Source: Pseudomonas nitroreducens TX1
GTDB taxonomy: Bacteria; Pseudomonadota; Gammaproteobacteria; Pseudomonadales; Pseudomonadaceae
Length of the DNA stretch: 64,000 bases
NCBI RefSeq assembly: GCF_000313755.1
Contig: NZ_AMZB01000133.1
Location: 107,396 to 171,395, forward strand
Direction of reading: 5' to 3'
Shown in pieces: positions 47,917 to 59,488 of the stretch. Both the position numbers and the translations under genes were made by a program. Within the stretch, counting starts at the first letter, position 1, and each line of letters begins with the position of its first letter. The notes under the pieces are model-generated. The model was not told the DNA's origin. It saw only the letters and a list, made by a program, of their open reading frames with translations, and searched no databases.

Positions 47917-48810
47917 CTAGGACAAGGGTGGTGGCTGCAAATGTTGCAGGCCGTCCTTCAGGTGATCCACCAGTTGCCGCACCTTGGGCGACAAATGCCG
48001 CTGCTGTGGATAAAGCGCCCAGACTCCGGTATTGGGCGGCTGGTGCGCATCCAGCAGGGAGACCAGGCGGCCGCTGCGCAGGTGCTCCAGCACGTAGTAG
48101 TCCGGCAACTGGCACAGGCCGAAGCCGCGCAGCGCCGCGTCGAGCACCGCCTGGCCGCTGTTGCAGCGCCAGTTGCCTTGCACCCGGTGTTGGGCTTCGC
48201 GGCCGTCCTCCAGGAAGCTCCATTGGTCGCTGCTGCCTACCAGGCAGTTGTGCAGCGTCAGGTCTGCCACGCTGTGCGGCGTGCCGTGGCGGGCCAGATA
48301 GTCCGGCGTGGCGCACAGGTACATCACCCGTGGTGCCAGGCGCGTCGCCACCAGCCGTGAATCGCTGAGTCGGCCGAGACGGATCGCCAGGTCGAAGCCT
48401 TCGTGGAGCAGATCGAGCTGGCGGTTGGAGAGTTCGATCTCCACCCGCAGTTGCGGAAACTGCGCCATGAACTCGTTTACCAGCGGCACCACGAAACGCT
48501 CGCCATAGGCCACGGCGCAAGTCATGCGCAGCAGGCCCTTGGGTTCTGCGGACAGATCGCTGACGGCTCGCAGCGCTTCTTCGCGAGCGTCCTGCAGGCG
48601 TCGACAATGCTGCAGGAAAGTCTGGCCGGCTTCGCTCAACGTCACCTTGCGGGTGTTGCGGTAGAGCAGGCGGGTCTGCAGTCGTTCCTCCAGCCGCGCA
48701 ACCTGGCGGCTGACGTGGGATGAAGACACCCCCAGGCGCTCGGCGGCAGCGGTGAATTGGCCGGTTTCGGCGACGGCGACGAATTCGTCCAGTCCTTCCC
48801 AGCGATGCAT
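47917..48810 (-). CDS. gfnR: LysR-type regulator of formaldehyde detoxification (GfnR-like)
   Basis: A 297-aa LysR-family activator: winged helix-turn-helix at residues 1-60 (FTAAAERLGVSSSHVSRQVARLEE) and a substrate-binding domain from about 90. It is divergent from adhC-fghA, with a perfect inverted repeat in between. From memory, the P. aeruginosa orthologue in this position was named GfnR for regulating the glutathione-dependent formaldehyde genes. Autoregulation is likely because the operator begins only 18 bp from its start codon. Confidence 0.9.
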   Translation of the reverse strand: MHRWEGLDEFVAVAETGQFTAAAERLGVSSSHVSRQVARLEERLQTRLLYRNTRKVTLSEAGQTFLQHCRRLQDAREEALRAVSDLSAEPKGLLRMTCAVAYGERFVVPLVNEFMAQFPQLRVEIELSNRQLDLLHEGFDLAIRLGRLSDSRLVATRLAPRVMYLCATPDYLARHGTPHSVADLTLHNCLVGSSDQWSFLEDGREAQHRVQGNWRCNSGQAVLDAALRGFGLCQLPDYYVLEHLRSGRLVSLLDAHQPPNTGVWALYPQQRHLSPKVRQLVDHLKDGLQHLQPPPLS

Positions 48811-48827
48811 GTGGATTATCCCTGTAT

Positions 48828-50139
<1,312 letters not shown>

Positions 50140-50190
50140 CCGACATGCCGGGGCGCACGCGGGCCCCGGCCTTGCAGGAAGGAGAATTCC

Positions 50191-51042
50191 ATGACGGATT
50201 CCATCGAACTGATCAGCAGCCAGAAAAGCTTCGGCGGCTGGCACCAGCGTTACCGCCACCGCTCCGCAACCCTGGGCTGCGACATGGTCTTCGCGGTCTA
50301 CCTGCCGCCCCAGGCTGAGCCCGAGGCGAGACTGCCGGTACTGTACTGGCTGTCCGGCCTGACCTGCACCGACGAGAACTTCATGCAGAAGGCAGGTGCT
50401 CAGCGGATGGCCGCCGAGCTCGGTCTGGTGATCGTGGCGCCGGATACCAGCCCGCGCGGCCCGGACGTGCCGGGCGACCCGGATGGCGCGTGGGATTTCG
50501 GCCTCGGCGCCGGCTTCTACGTCAATGCCACCCAGGAGCCCTGGGCGCGCCACTACCGCATGCACGACTACGTGGTGCAGGAGCTGCCAGCGCTGATCGA
50601 GGCGAACTTCCCGGTGTCGCAGAAGCGCGGCATCAGTGGCCACTCCATGGGCGGCCACGGCGCGCTGATCTGCGCCCTGCGCAATCCGGGCCGCTACCTT
50701 TCGCTGTCGGCCCTCGCGCCCATCACCCATCCTAGCGATTGCCCCTGGGGGCAGAAGGCGCTGGGCCGCTTCCTCGGCGAAGACCCAGCCGCATGGCGCG
50801 AGTGGGATGCGGTGGAACTGCTAGCGGGCGCCAGCGAGCGCTTACCGATCCTGGTGGACCAGGGCGACCGCGACGACTTCCTCGTCGTCCAGCTCAAGCC
50901 CGAAGCCCTGCGCGAAGCGGCTGCGGCGGTCGGACACCCGCTGGAGCTGCGTCTGCAGCCAGGGTACGACCACAGCTACTACTTCATTGCGAGCTTCATC
51001 GAAGATCACCTGCGCCACCACGCTGCAGTGCTCTGTGGCTGA
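50191..51042 (+). CDS. fghA: S-formylglutathione hydrolase
   Basis: Hydrolyses S-formylglutathione to formate and glutathione, the step after AdhC. 283 aa, esterase-D family alpha/beta hydrolase. Nucleophile S152 in GHSMGGHGA; the acid and histidine lie in [11 protein letters not shown] and PGYDHSYYF. Starts 51 bp after adhC with GGAGA upstream; the operon ends at the terminator at 51074. Confidence 0.96.
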   Translation: MTDSIELISSQKSFGGWHQRYRHRSATLGCDMVFAVYLPPQAEPEARLPVLYWLSGLTCTDENFMQKAGAQRMAAELGLVIVAPDTSPRGPDVPGDPDGAWDFGLGAGFYVNATQEPWARHYRMHDYVVQELPALIEANFPVSQKRGISGHSMGGHGALICALRNPGRYLSLSALAPITHPSDCPWGQKALGRFLGEDPAAWREWDAVELLAGASERLPILVDQGDRDDFLVVQLKPEALREAAAAVGHPLELRLQPGYDHSYYFIASFIEDHLRHHAAVLCG

Positions 51043-51064
51043 CACCCTGATGCCAGTGATCCGG

Positions 51065-51070
51065 TAGAAT
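51065..51070 (+). promoter_or_regulatory. Possible -10 box of ispF
   Basis: TAGAAT, with CTGACA about 20 bp upstream as a poor -35. A start about 7 nt downstream would fall inside the left arm of the fghA terminator. Confidence 0.45.
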
Positions 51071-51073
51071 CGA

Positions 51074-51100
51074 CGCCCTGACTCCAACAGGGCGTTTTTT
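51074..51100 (+). terminator. Terminator of adhC-fghA abutting the ispF start codon
   Basis: A 7-bp G/C stem (51074-51080 with 51088-51094), 7-nt loop and six T residues ending at 51100, two bases before the ispF ATG. Confidence 0.88.
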
Positions 51101-51101
51101 C

Positions 51102-51575
51102 ATGCGAATCGGACATGGCTACGACGTGCATCGCTTTGGCGAGGGCGACTTCATCACCCTCGGCGGCGTGCGCATTCCCCACAAGTTCGGGCTGATCGCC
51201 CATTCCGACGGCGACGTGCTGCTGCATGCCCTTTCCGATGCGCTGCTGGGCGCCTGCGCACTGGGCGATATCGGCAAGCATTTCCCCGACACCGACCCGC
51301 AGTTCAAAGGCGCTGACAGCCGCGTGTTGCTGCGCCACGTGCTGTCGCTGGTGGAAGCCAAGGGCTGGAAGGTGGAAAACGTCGACACCACCATCATTGC
51401 CCAGGCGCCGAAGATGGCACCGCACATCCAGGCCATGCGCGAGACCATCGCCGCGGACCTGAAGGTCGAGCTCGATCAGGTCAACGTCAAGGCGACCACT
51501 ACCGAGAAACTGGGCTTCACCGGCCGTGAAGAGGGCATCGCGGTACACGCCGTCGCCCTGCTGAGCCGCGCATGA
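51102..51575 (+). CDS. ispF: 2-C-methyl-D-erythritol 2,4-cyclodiphosphate synthase
   Basis: The fifth MEP-pathway step. 157 aa trimeric enzyme; zinc ligands D8 and H10 (GYDVHRF) and the conserved [18 protein letters not shown] segment are intact. No normal Shine-Dalgarno: the region is occupied by the terminator stem and its T tract, with only AGGGCG at usable distance. ATGA overlap with truD. Confidence 0.97.
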   Translation: MRIGHGYDVHRFGEGDFITLGGVRIPHKFGLIAHSDGDVLLHALSDALLGACALGDIGKHFPDTDPQFKGADSRVLLRHVLSLVEAKGWKVENVDTTIIAQAPKMAPHIQAMRETIAADLKVELDQVNVKATTTEKLGFTGREEGIAVHAVALLSRA

Positions 51576-52630
51576 CCGAACTGGAGCTGCTGGGGCCGCG
51601 TGCCCATGGAGAGCCTTGCGGGCACGGTGTATTGAAGGCCGTGGCCGAGGACTTCCAGGTCGATGAAGTGCTGGACATTCCGCTGGCGGGTGACGGTGAA
51701 CACCTGTGGCTGTGGGTGGAAAAACGCGGCTTGAACACCGAAGAGGCGGCGCGCCGCCTGGCGCGTGCCGCCGGGGTGCCGGTGAAGATGATCAGCTACG
51801 CCGGCCTCAAGGATCGCCAGGCGCTGACTCGCCAGTGGTTCAGCCTGCACCTGCCAGGCAAGTCCGATCCGGACCTGGCCGCTGCCGAGGACGACAGCCT
51901 GCGTATCCTCGAGCGCAATCGCCATCGGCGCAAATTGCAGCGCGGCGCGCATTCGGCCAACGGTTTCACCTTGCGCCTGACCGAATTGCAGGCGGACCGC
52001 GAGCAGCTTGAAAGGCGTCTGAAAGCCATCGTCGCCCAGGGCGTGCCGAACTACTTCGGTACCCAGCGTTTCGGCCATGATGGCGGCAACATCTTTGACG
52101 CCCGTGGCTTCGCCGAGCGCGGCAAGCTGCCGGAGCATCGCAACATGCGTTCGCGGATGCTCTCGGCGGCCCGCAGCTACCTCTTCAACCAGGTGCTGGC
52201 CCGCCGTGTGGCGGAGGGCGCCTGGAACCAGGCGCTGGTCGGCGACCTGCTCGCGTTCACCGACAGCCGCAGCTTCTTCCCCGCCGGCGAAGCGGAATGC
52301 TCCGACCCGCGCCTCGCAGCACTCGACCTGCACCCCACCGGCCCCCTGTGGGGCGAGGGCGATTCACCGGCGACGAACCAGCCCGGAGCAATCGAAAGCA
52401 GCGTGCAGCAGGCGGAGGTGGCGCTTTGCCAGTGGCTCGCCAGTGCGGACATGGCGCACGAACGGCGCATTCTGCGCCTCCCCATCCCGGGCCTTACATG
52501 GCATTATCCCGCCCCTGACATTCTGCAACTGGAATTCGTCCTGCCGGCTGGCTGCTTCGCCACCGTGGTAGTGCGCGAGCTGATCGACCTCGTGCCGGCA
52601 GGGCAGACGGAAAGCCCATGCGCATATTGA
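51572..52630 (+). CDS. truD: tRNA pseudouridine(13) synthase TruD
   Basis: Makes pseudouridine 13 in tRNA-Glu. 352 aa. The catalytic aspartate is D81 in [27 protein letters not shown] belongs to the TRUD insertion. Coupled to ispF at the start; its last 13 bp overlap surE. Confidence 0.96.
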   Translation: MTELELLGPRAHGEPCGHGVLKAVAEDFQVDEVLDIPLAGDGEHLWLWVEKRGLNTEEAARRLARAAGVPVKMISYAGLKDRQALTRQWFSLHLPGKSDPDLAAAEDDSLRILERNRHRRKLQRGAHSANGFTLRLTELQADREQLERRLKAIVAQGVPNYFGTQRFGHDGGNIFDARGFAERGKLPEHRNMRSRMLSAARSYLFNQVLARRVAEGAWNQALVGDLLAFTDSRSFFPAGEAECSDPRLAALDLHPTGPLWGEGDSPATNQPGAIESSVQQAEVALCQWLASADMAHERRILRLPIPGLTWHYPAPDILQLEFVLPAGCFATVVVRELIDLVPAGQTESPCAY

Positions 52631-53376
52631 TTGCCAACGACGACGGGGTCACTGCACCCGGTATCGCCGCGCTTCACGACGCGCTGTCCGATTATGCGGA
52701 CTGCATCGTGATCGCCCCGGAAACCGACCGTAGCGGAGCGAGTAGTTCGCTGACGCTGGATCGGCCGCTGCATCCCCATCGCCTGGGCAATGGTTTCATC
52801 AGCCTCAACGGCACTCCGACCGACTGCGTGCACCTGGGCCTCAACGGCCTGCTCGAAGAGGTGCCGGAGATGGTCGTCTCCGGCATCAACCTCGGCGCCA
52901 ACCTGGGCGACGACGTGCTCTATTCGGGCACCGTGGCGGCGGCCCTGGAAGGGCGCTTCCTGGCTCGCCCGGCCTTTGCCTTCTCGCTGTGCTCGCGGCT
53001 GACGGACAACCTTCCGGCGGCCATGCATTTCGCCCGTCTGCTGGTGGAGTCCCACGGGAAGCTCGAGTTGCCGCCGCGCACCGTGCTCAACGTGAACATT
53101 CCCAACCTGCCGCTGGAGCGCATCAAGGGCATCCAGCTGACCCGCCTGGGCCATCGCGCCCGCGCCAAACCGCCGGTGAAGGTGGTCAACCCGCGCGGCA
53201 AGGAAGGCTATTGGATCGCTGCTGCCGGCGATGCCGAGGACGGTGGCGAAGGCACCGATTTCCACGCAGTGATGCAGGGCTACGTGTCCGTCACGCCGCT
53301 GCAGATGGACCGGACCTACCGGGAGGCGTTCAATGTCCTTGGCGACTGGCTCGGAGGGCTCGACCATGGCCAATGA
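52618..53376 (+). CDS. surE: 5'/3'-nucleotidase SurE
   Basis: A metal-dependent survival nucleotidase acting on nucleoside monophosphates and short polyphosphates. 252 aa. The metal-binding NDDG (residues 7-10) and [22 protein letters not shown] are intact. The ispF-truD-surE-pcm-nlpD-rpoS order is classic, and the group is linked to stationary-phase survival. Confidence 0.97.
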   Translation: MRILIANDDGVTAPGIAALHDALSDYADCIVIAPETDRSGASSSLTLDRPLHPHRLGNGFISLNGTPTDCVHLGLNGLLEEVPEMVVSGINLGANLGDDVLYSGTVAAALEGRFLARPAFAFSLCSRLTDNLPAAMHFARLLVESHGKLELPPRTVLNVNIPNLPLERIKGIQLTRLGHRARAKPPVKVVNPRGKEGYWIAAAGDAEDGGEGTDFHAVMQGYVSVTPLQMDRTYREAFNVLGDWLGGLDHGQ

Positions 53377-54037
53377 ATTGTCGCGCCGCGGCGGGATCGG
53401 CATGACCTCCCAGCGCACTCGCGAGCGCCTGATCCAGCGACTGTACGAAGAGGGTCTGTCCAACGCCCATGTGCTGGAAGTGATTCGTCGCACACCGCGC
53501 CACCTGTTCGTCGACGAGGCGCTGTCGCACCGCGCCTACGAAGATACCGCGCTGCCCATCGGCCACAACCAGACCATTTCGCAGCCTTTCATGGTGGCGC
53601 GGATGACCGAGTTGCTACTGGCCGCGGGCCCGCTGGACAAGGTGCTGGAGATCGGCACCGGTTCCGGTTACCAGACGGCCGTGCTGTCACAGTTGGTGGA
53701 GCGGGTGTTTTCCGTCGAGCGCATTCAGGCCCTGCAGGATCGCGCCAAGGAGCGACTTGCGGAGCTAAACCTGAGAAATGTTGTCTTTCGTTGGGGCGAT
53801 GGCTGGGAAGGTTGGCCTGCCCTGGCGCCTTACAACGGCATTATTGTTACCGCGGCCGCGGCCGAGGTCCCGCAGGCGTTGTTGGACCAACTGGCCCCCG
53901 GGGGGCGGCTGGTGATTCCGGTGGGCGGCGGCGAGGTGCAGCAACTGATGCTGATCGTCCGAACCGAGGAGGGCTTCCAGCGCCAGGTGCTGGATTCCGT
54001 GCGCTTCGTCCCGCTGCTCAATGGTCCGCTAGGCTGA
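53366..54037 (+). CDS. pcm: Protein-L-isoaspartate O-methyltransferase
   Basis: Repairs isomerised Asp/Asn residues in aged proteins by methylation. SAM motif [15 protein letters not shown]. Two starts compete: ATG 53366 (223 aa) has GGAGG 8 nt upstream, while ATG 53402 (211 aa, [14 protein letters not shown]) is the annotated P. aeruginosa start as I recall but has a poorer ribosome site. I prefer 53366, which overlaps surE by 11 bp. Confidence 0.95.
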   Translation: MANELSRRGGIGMTSQRTRERLIQRLYEEGLSNAHVLEVIRRTPRHLFVDEALSHRAYEDTALPIGHNQTISQPFMVARMTELLLAAGPLDKVLEIGTGSGYQTAVLSQLVERVFSVERIQALQDRAKERLAELNLRNVVFRWGDGWEGWPALAPYNGIIVTAAAAEVPQALLDQLAPGGRLVIPVGGGEVQQLMLIVRTEEGFQRQVLDSVRFVPLLNGPLG

Positions 54038-54110
54038 GAGCAAGCTGGTCAGGGCTTCGGTAACTGCCAGCCAGTGAGGCTGGACGTTAATTCATGGATA
54101 AGGGGGATGG

Positions 54111-54959
54111 GTGAGCTTGACAGCGACCCTGTGTCAACGGAACTGGATCAAGGGCCTGGGCCACGCTGTGGTGGCCATTGCCGTCTGCTCTCTGCTGGCG
54201 GCCTGTTCTTCGACTTCACGCAGCACCACGACGGTGGTGGACCGCAACGCCCAGCAGAAGCCGACTGTCACCAGCGGCCAATACATGGTGCGTCCTGGCG
54301 ACACGCTGTATTCCATTGCTTTCCGCTACGGCTGGGACTGGAAAGCCCTGGCGGCGCGCAACAATATCTCCGCCCCGTACACGATTCGCCCTGGCCAGGC
54401 CATCCGCTTCGATGGTGGCTCGTCGAAAGCGCCGTCTGTCGCTAAAAACACGACGTCTGTCGCGCCGGTGGTCGTCAACAAACCGGCTGCACCGCCGGAA
54501 GGTGCCAGTAAACCGACCACTCCGGCTGCCACAGCGCTGGCGCAGCCGCCCGCCAGCGGCGGAACTCCGGCGATCGCCGGCGGAGCACCGGGAGGCTGGA
54601 TATGGCCAACCAATGGCACTCTTATTGGGCGTTTTGCATCAAACGGCAGTTTGAATAAAGGGATTGATATAGCCGGGCAATTGGGCCAGCCTGTCCTGGC
54701 TGCGTCCAATGGCACGGTGGTGTACGCCGGTAGTGGTTTGCGGGGCTACGGCGAACTCGTGATCATCAAGCACAGCGATACCTACGTAAGCGCCTACGGT
54801 CACAACCGCAGGCTGCTGGTGCGGGAAGGGCAACAGGTCAAAGTCGGGCAGAACATTGCCGAGATGGGCTCCACAGGGACCGACCGGGTGAAGCTGCACT
54901 TCGAGATTCGCCGCCAGGGTAAACCTGTAGATCCGCTGCAATACCTGCCAAGTCGTTGA
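54111..54959 (+). CDS. nlpD: NlpD-like lipoprotein, LysM plus degenerate LytM
   Basis: An envelope lipoprotein that activates the septal amidase AmiC during cell separation. 282 aa from a GTG start. Lipobox LLAAC puts the lipidated cysteine at C32; LysM peptidoglycan-binding domain at about 57-101; Pro/Ala linker; M23-like domain from about 170. The first zinc histidine is replaced (NKGIDIAG instead of an H-x-G-x-D type), so it should be catalytically inactive like E. coli NlpD. It carries the rpoS promoter inside its 3' half. Confidence 0.94.
   Translation: MSLTATLCQRNWIKGLGHAVVAIAVCSLLAACSSTSRSTTTVVDRNAQQKPTVTSGQYMVRPGDTLYSIAFRYGWDWKALAARNNISAPYTIRPGQAIRFDGGSSKAPSVAKNTTSVAPVVVNKPAAPPEGASKPTTPAATALAQPPASGGTPAIAGGAPGGWIWPTNGTLIGRFASNGSLNKGIDIAGQLGQPVLAASNGTVVYAGSGLRGYGELVIIKHSDTYVSAYGHNRRLLVREGQQVKVGQNIAEMGSTGTDRVKLHFEIRRQGKPVDPLQYLPSR
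54640..54653. promoter_or_regulatory. PsrA-type binding site inside nlpD
   Basis: CAAAC-GGCA-GTTTG matches the PsrA consensus (G/C)AAAC-N2-4-GTTT(G/C) exactly. PsrA activates rpoS in P. putida and P. aeruginosa from within nlpD. Confidence 0.75.
54665..54673 (+). promoter_or_regulatory. rpoS promoter, extended -10 inside nlpD
   Basis: TG-A-TATAGC. A start near 54680 lies about 375 nt before the rpoS ATG, agreeing with the long rpoS leader I recall for P. aeruginosa. Just downstream of the PsrA site. Confidence 0.6.
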
Positions 54960-55054
54960 TATTTGCTGTTCCCCTGCGTGGGTGAGCGGGCCCAGGTGTC
55001 CTAAGGATAAGGAAGCATCCGGGCTTGTTGTCGAACTCAGCAAGGGATAACGAC

Positions 55055-56059
55055 ATGGCACTTAAAAAAGAAGGGCCGGAGTTTGACGTCGATGATGAAG
55101 TGCTCCTGCTGGAGCCCGGCATCATCCTCGAAGAGTCATTTGCCGAAGAGCAGGTATCGCTTCGAGTCACTCCTAAAGCCACCTCACTCTCGTCTCTCAA
55201 GCAACACAAGCACATCGACTACAGCCGCGCACTCGACGCGACCCAGCTGTATCTGAATGAAATCGGTTTCTCGCCGCTCCTGACGCCGGAAGAAGAAGTC
55301 CACTTTGCGCGCCTTGCGCAGAAGGGCGACCCCGCCGGCCGGCGGCGAATGATCGAAAGCAACCTGCGTCTGGTGGTGAAGATCGCGCGACGGTACGTCA
55401 ACCGCGGCCTTTCCCTGCTCGACCTGATCGAAGAGGGTAACCTCGGGCTGATCCGCGCGGTGGAGAAATTCGACCCCGAGCGCGGTTTCCGCTTCTCCAC
55501 CTACGCAACCTGGTGGATTCGTCAGACTATCGAGCGGGCCATCATGAACCAGACCCGCACCATCCGGTTGCCGATCCACGTGGTGAAGGAACTCAATGTC
55601 TATCTGCGGGCTGCTCGCGAGCTGACCCAGAAGCTGGACCATGAGCCGTCGCCCGAGGAAATCGCCAACCTGCTCGAGAAGCCGGTGGAAGAGGTCAAGC
55701 GGATGCTTGGTCTGAACGAGCGGGTGACATCGGTAGATGTTTCCCTTGGCCCGGATTCAGACAAGACCCTGCTCGACACCCTGACCGATGATCGCCCCAC
55801 CGATCCCTGCGAACTGCTGCAGGACGACGATTTGAGTGAGAGCATCGACCAGTGGCTATCGGAACTCACCGACAAGCAACGCGAGGTGGTGATTCGCCGC
55901 TTCGGACTGCGCGGCCACGAAAGCAGCACGCTGGAAGAAGTCGGCCAGGAAATCGGCCTGACTCGTGAGCGCGTTCGGCAGATCCAGGTCGAAGCGCTCA
56001 AGCGCCTGCGCGAGATCCTCGAGAAAAACGGCCTGTCGAGCGACGCACTGTTCCAGTAG
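55055..56059 (+). CDS. rpoS: RNA polymerase sigma factor RpoS
   Basis: The stationary-phase and general-stress sigma factor. 334 aa, the same length as in P. aeruginosa. Region 1.2-2.4 ([27 protein letters not shown], split here only by my description), region 3 and region 4 helix-turn-helix ([19 protein letters not shown]) are intact. ATG 55055 follows AAGGGA; an in-frame TTG ten codons upstream is rejected. Transcription from within nlpD, and a terminator at 56077. Confidence 0.98.
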   Translation: MALKKEGPEFDVDDEVLLLEPGIILEESFAEEQVSLRVTPKATSLSSLKQHKHIDYSRALDATQLYLNEIGFSPLLTPEEEVHFARLAQKGDPAGRRRMIESNLRLVVKIARRYVNRGLSLLDLIEEGNLGLIRAVEKFDPERGFRFSTYATWWIRQTIERAIMNQTRTIRLPIHVVKELNVYLRAARELTQKLDHEPSPEEIANLLEKPVEEVKRMLGLNERVTSVDVSLGPDSDKTLLDTLTDDRPTDPCELLQDDDLSESIDQWLSELTDKQREVVIRRFGLRGHESSTLEEVGQEIGLTRERVRQIQVEALKRLREILEKNGLSSDALFQ

Positions 56060-56076
56060 CGTCCAGGTCGACAACG

Positions 56077-56105
56077 AAAAAGCCCGGGTGATTCCGGGCT
56101 TTTTT
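56077..56105 (+). terminator. rpoS terminator
   Basis: An 11-bp stem (56077-56087 with 56094-56104), 6-nt loop and a run of T; the A run on the 5' side makes it usable on both strands. Confidence 0.93.
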
Positions 56106-56116
56106 ATGCGTTGCGA

Positions 56117-56134
56117 TGTAAGCATTCGCTTACG
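56117..56134 (+). promoter_or_regulatory. GacA upstream activating sequence of rsmZ
   Basis: TGTAAG-CATTCG-CTTACG, one base from the consensus TGTAAG-N6-CTTACA. It lies about 170 bp before the predicted rsmZ start, the usual distance. The spacer to the promoter contains a very AT-rich block (about 56178-56220), a typical MvaT/H-NS target. Confidence 0.88.
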
Positions 56135-56261
56135 CGGTGTGTGAGTGTTCAGCCTGAAGTGTAGCCAGCTCTAACCTCATATTTCTGTAACCTATTGTTT
56201 TATATTAATTTTATTTCTGTGGCCGGGCGCCGGAAGCGGTAAGTGCGCCGAAATGCCCCAG

Positions 56262-56289
56262 TTGCCGTGCTCCGGCATGCGGGTAATAT
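56262..56289 (+). promoter_or_regulatory. rsmZ core promoter
   Basis: TTGCCG (56262-56267), 16-bp spacer, TAATAT (56284-56289), start predicted at about 56297. Confidence 0.7.
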
Positions 56290-56296
56290 CACTCCT

Positions 56297-56414
56297 GCGT
56301 ACACGGAAAGACGCAGGCCGGTAAGGATGTCGGTCAGGACCCCCGCAGGATGCGGTTCATCAGGATGATGAAGAAGGGAAGAAAGAGTGGGCGGGTTATC
56401 CCGCCCCTTTTTTT
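56297..56414 (+). ncRNA. rsmZ: Small regulatory RNA RsmZ
   Basis: An RNA that sequesters the translational repressors RsmA/RsmE in the Gac-Rsm cascade. About 118 nt between rpoS and fdxA, its conserved place in Pseudomonas. Six GGA motifs begin at 56305, 56325, 56337, 56348, 56363 and 56377. At least two sit as AGGAT in hairpin loops: CCGC/GCGG around 56344-56354 and CATC/GATG around 56358-56370. The terminator is a 7-bp GGGCGGG stem (56389-56395 with 56400-56406) followed by seven T. Ends are estimates from the promoter and terminator. Confidence 0.9.
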
Positions 56415-56442
56415 GCCCGCAGAAAAGTGCAATCCACATGCA

Positions 56443-56469
56443 GAAAGGCCCGCGGGAAGCGGGCCTTTT
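56443..56469 (-). terminator. fdxA terminator
   Basis: A 10-bp stem (56444-56453 with 56459-56468), 5-nt loop, T residues on both strands. It lies just beyond the fdxA stop. Confidence 0.85.
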
Positions 56470-56478
56470 CGTTGGAGA

Positions 56479-56802
56479 TCAGCGCTCCAGGTACTGCATC
56501 TTGTTCGGCTTGCCGTCCCACTCTTCGGCGTCCGGCAGAGAATCCTTCTTCTCGGTGATGTTTGGCCATACATCGGCCAGGTCCTTGTTCAGCTCGATGA
56601 ATTCCTGCATGCCATCCGGGACTTCGTCCTCGGAGAAGATAGCCTGTGCCGGGCACTCCGGTTCGCACAGGGCGCAATCGATGCACTCATCCGGGTGGAT
56701 GACCAGGAAGTTCGGGCCTTCGTAGAAGCAGTCCACCGGGCAGACTTCCACGCAGTCGGTGTATTTGCACTTGATGCAGTTGTCGGTGACGACGAAGGTC
56801 AT
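56479..56802 (-). CDS. fdxA: 7Fe ferredoxin FdxA
   Basis: A [3Fe-4S][4Fe-4S] ferredoxin of the Azotobacter FdI type. 107 aa. Cluster cysteines are visible as C9, C17, C21, C25 and C40, C43, C46, C50, with an extra C12, all at FdI spacing once the initiator Met is removed. Conserved next to mutS in pseudomonads; its electron-transfer partner is not encoded nearby. Confidence 0.96.
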   Translation of the reverse strand: MTFVVTDNCIKCKYTDCVEVCPVDCFYEGPNFLVIHPDECIDCALCEPECPAQAIFSEDEVPDGMQEFIELNKDLADVWPNITEKKDSLPDAEEWDGKPNKMQYLER

Positions 56803-56841
56803 TTCTAATTTTCTCCTCAGGCGGGCGGCTAAGCGCGCGCG

Positions 56842-56871
56842 ATTCTAGCAGCTTGTCCAGTGGTCCGTCAG
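56842..56871 (-). promoter_or_regulatory. fdxA promoter
   Basis: On the minus strand CTGACG (56866-56871), 18-bp spacer, TAGAAT (56842-56847). The -35 overlaps the mutS stop codon. Confidence 0.5.
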
Positions 56872-59468
56872 ACCCGCATCTTCCATGCATATAACAATTC
56901 GAGAGCTTGACGCGGCGTCAGGTCATCGGGGCTGACACGCATCAGCTCTTCGACTATTGGGTGCGGCAGGCTGGCGAACAGGTCGCTCTGCAGTGGTGCC
57001 GGGCTCTTCGGATCGCTCGAGCGCGGTGCTTCGTGAGGCAGGCTGGTGGTCTCCAGGCGCGACAGATGCTCGCGGGCGCGCTGAATTACCGCACCCGGCA
57101 CGCCGGCCAGTTGGGCGACGGCCAAGCCGTAACTCTGACTGGCTGGCCCCGGCAGCACATGGTGCAGGAACACGATGCGCTCGTTGTGTTCGGTGGCGTT
57201 CAAGTGAACGTTGGCCACCGCCGGCTCGCTTTCGGGCAGCACGGTCAGCTCGAAATAATGAGTCGCGAACAGGGTGAATGCACGCAGTCTGGCCAGATGT
57301 TCAGCGGCGGACCATGCCAGCGACAGGCCGTCGAAGGTGCTGGTGCCACGTCCGACCTCATCCATCAGCACCAGGCTGCGGTCGGTCGCGTTGTGCAGGA
57401 TGTTGGCGGTTTCGCTCATCTCCACCATGAAGGTGGAGCGGCCGCCGGCGAGGTCGTCGGACGAGCCGATACGGGTGAAGATGCGGTCCACCAAAGACAG
57501 TTCGCAACGGGCCGCCGGGACGAAGCTGCCAATGTGCGCCAGCAGCACGATCAGCGCCGTTTGCCGCATATAGGTCGATTTACCACCCATGTTCGGGCCA
57601 GTAATCACCAGCATGCGGGTGTCCTCGTCGAGGTTCAGGTCGTTGGCGACGAAGGGCGTATCCAGCACTTGCTCGACCACAGGGTGGCGGCCCTGCTCGA
57701 TGACGATGCCGGACTCTTCGACGAAGCGCGGGCGGTTCAGGTCGAGGTTCAGGGCGCGTTCGGCGAGGTTCGACAGCACATCCAGTTCGGCCAGGGCGGC
57801 GGCGGTGTCCTGCAGCGGCGCCAGTTGGGCGATCAGCAGTTCCAGCAGCTCTTCATACAGCTGCTTCTCCCGCGCGAGGGCGCGGCTCTGGGCGGAAAGC
57901 GCCTTGTCTTCGAAGGCTTTCAGCTCCGGGGTGATGAAGCGCTCGGCGCCTTTCAGCGTCTGCCGGCGAATATAGTCGGCGGGCGCCTGCTCGGCTTGCA
58001 CGCGGGGCAACTCGATGTAATAGCCGTGGATGCGGTTGTAGCCGACCTTCAGGTTCGGCAGGCCGGTACGAGCCTTCTCGCGGGTTTCCAGGTCCATCAG
58101 GTACTGGCCAGCGTTCTCGCTGAGCATCTGCAGCTCGTCCAGCTCGGCGTCGTAGCCACGGGCAATGACGCCACCGTCGCGGATCACGGCGGGCGGGTTC
58201 TCGATGACTGCGCGGGCCAGCAGGTCTGCCAGTTCCGGATAGGTGCGAATGCTGTTGGCAAGTTCGCCCAGATGCGCAGCCTCAAGCTCGGTCATGCCGC
58301 TTTGCAATGCGGGTAGCGCCGCGAGGGCATCTCGCAGGCGGGCCAGATCGCGAGGGCGGGCGTTGCGCAGACCGATACGGGCGAGGATGCGCTCGACGTC
58401 ACCGATTTCCTTCAGTTGCGGCTGAAGGATTTCGAAGCGATAGCGCTCCAGCAGGCAGGTGATGGAGTCCTGGCGCGCTTCGAGCACGGCGCGGTCGCGC
58501 AGCGGGCGGTTCAGCCAGCGGGTCAGCAGTCGGCTTCCCATGGCAGTCTGGCAGCGGTCGACCACTGATTGCAGGGTGTTGTCGCGACCGCCGGCGAGGT
58601 TGATGTCCAGCTCAAGGTTTCGACGGGTGGCGCCGTCGAGGATCACAGTGTCGTCGATACGCTCATGACGCAGGCTGCGCAGGTGGGGCAGGGCGGTGCG
58701 CTGGGTTTCCTTGGCATAGGTCAGCAGGCAGCCGGCGGCGCCGATGGCCAGGGTCAGCTCCTGGCAGCCGAAGCCCTTGAGGTCCTGCACGCCGAATTGC
58801 TGGCACAGGCTCTTTTTCGCCGAGTCGCGATCGAAGTCCCAGGGCGCGCGGCGGTGCGAGCCCCGTCGCTTTTCCGCCGGAAGGCCCTGTGGCCAATCGT
58901 CGGGGATCAGCAGCTCGGCGGGGTTCAGGCGTTCCAGTTCGGCCAGCAGGGTCTCCCAGCCTTTTATTTCCTGGACGTTGAAGCGGCCGCTGGTGATGTC
59001 CAGGACGGCCAGGCCGAACAGGCGCTCATCGCCCAGTACGGCAGCGATCAGGTTGTCGCGGCGCTCGTCGAGCAGCGCTTCGTCACTGACGGTGCCGGGA
59101 GTCAGGATGCGCACTACCTGGCGTTCTACTGGTCCCTTGCTGGTGGCCGGGTCGCCGATCTGTTCGCAGATCACCACCGACTCGCCGAGCTTCACCAGCT
59201 TGGCCAGGTACCCCTCGGCGGAGTGGAAGGGAATGCCGGCCATGGGAATGGAATTGCCGGCCGACTGGCCCCGGGCAGTCAGGGTGATGTCCAGCAGCTT
59301 GGCGGCCTTCTTTGCGTCCTCGTAGAACAGCTCGTAGAAGTCGCCCATGCGGTAGAACATCAGTTGGTCCGGGTGCTGGTTCTTCAGCTTCCAGTACTGC
59401 TGCATCATCGGTGTGTGGGCGGAGAGCCCATCACCACTGGGCTCCGGAAAGGACTGTCTTTTTGACAT
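56868..59468 (-). CDS. mutS: DNA mismatch repair protein MutS
   Basis: Recognises mismatches and recruits MutL. 866 aa: mismatch-binding domain from about residue 20 ([16 protein letters not shown]), connector, core/clamp, and ABC-type ATPase with Walker [12 protein letters not shown] and [15 protein letters not shown]. Two oddities at the 5' end: the first about 14 residues ([14 protein letters not shown]) are longer than the P. aeruginosa N-terminus I recall, and there is no Shine-Dalgarno before the ATG at 59468 (the preceding bases read GATACCCCT). The integrase stop codon is 20 bp upstream, so the native promoter region has been displaced by the prophage. The protein itself looks intact. 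Confidence 0.96.
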   Translation of the reverse strand: MSKRQSFPEPSGDGLSAHTPMMQQYWKLKNQHPDQLMFYRMGDFYELFYEDAKKAAKLLDITLTARGQSAGNSIPMAGIPFHSAEGYLAKLVKLGESVVICEQIGDPATSKGPVERQVVRILTPGTVSDEALLDERRDNLIAAVLGDERLFGLAVLDITSGRFNVQEIKGWETLLAELERLNPAELLIPDDWPQGLPAEKRRGSHRRAPWDFDRDSAKKSLCQQFGVQDLKGFGCQELTLAIGAAGCLLTYAKETQRTALPHLRSLRHERIDDTVILDGATRRNLELDINLAGGRDNTLQSVVDRCQTAMGSRLLTRWLNRPLRDRAVLEARQDSITCLLERYRFEILQPQLKEIGDVERILARIGLRNARPRDLARLRDALAALPALQSGMTELEAAHLGELANSIRTYPELADLLARAVIENPPAVIRDGGVIARGYDAELDELQMLSENAGQYLMDLETREKARTGLPNLKVGYNRIHGYYIELPRVQAEQAPADYIRRQTLKGAERFITPELKAFEDKALSAQSRALAREKQLYEELLELLIAQLAPLQDTAAALAELDVLSNLAERALNLDLNRPRFVEESGIVIEQGRHPVVEQVLDTPFVANDLNLDEDTRMLVITGPNMGGKSTYMRQTALIVLLAHIGSFVPAARCELSLVDRIFTRIGSSDDLAGGRSTFMVEMSETANILHNATDRSLVLMDEVGRGTSTFDGLSLAWSAAEHLARLRAFTLFATHYFELTVLPESEPAVANVHLNATEHNERIVFLHHVLPGPASQSYGLAVAQLAGVPGAVIQRAREHLSRLETTSLPHEAPRSSDPKSPAPLQSDLFASLPHPIVEELMRVSPDDLTPRQALELLYAWKMRV

Positions 59469-59488
59469 AGGGGTATCTGTCTAATACT

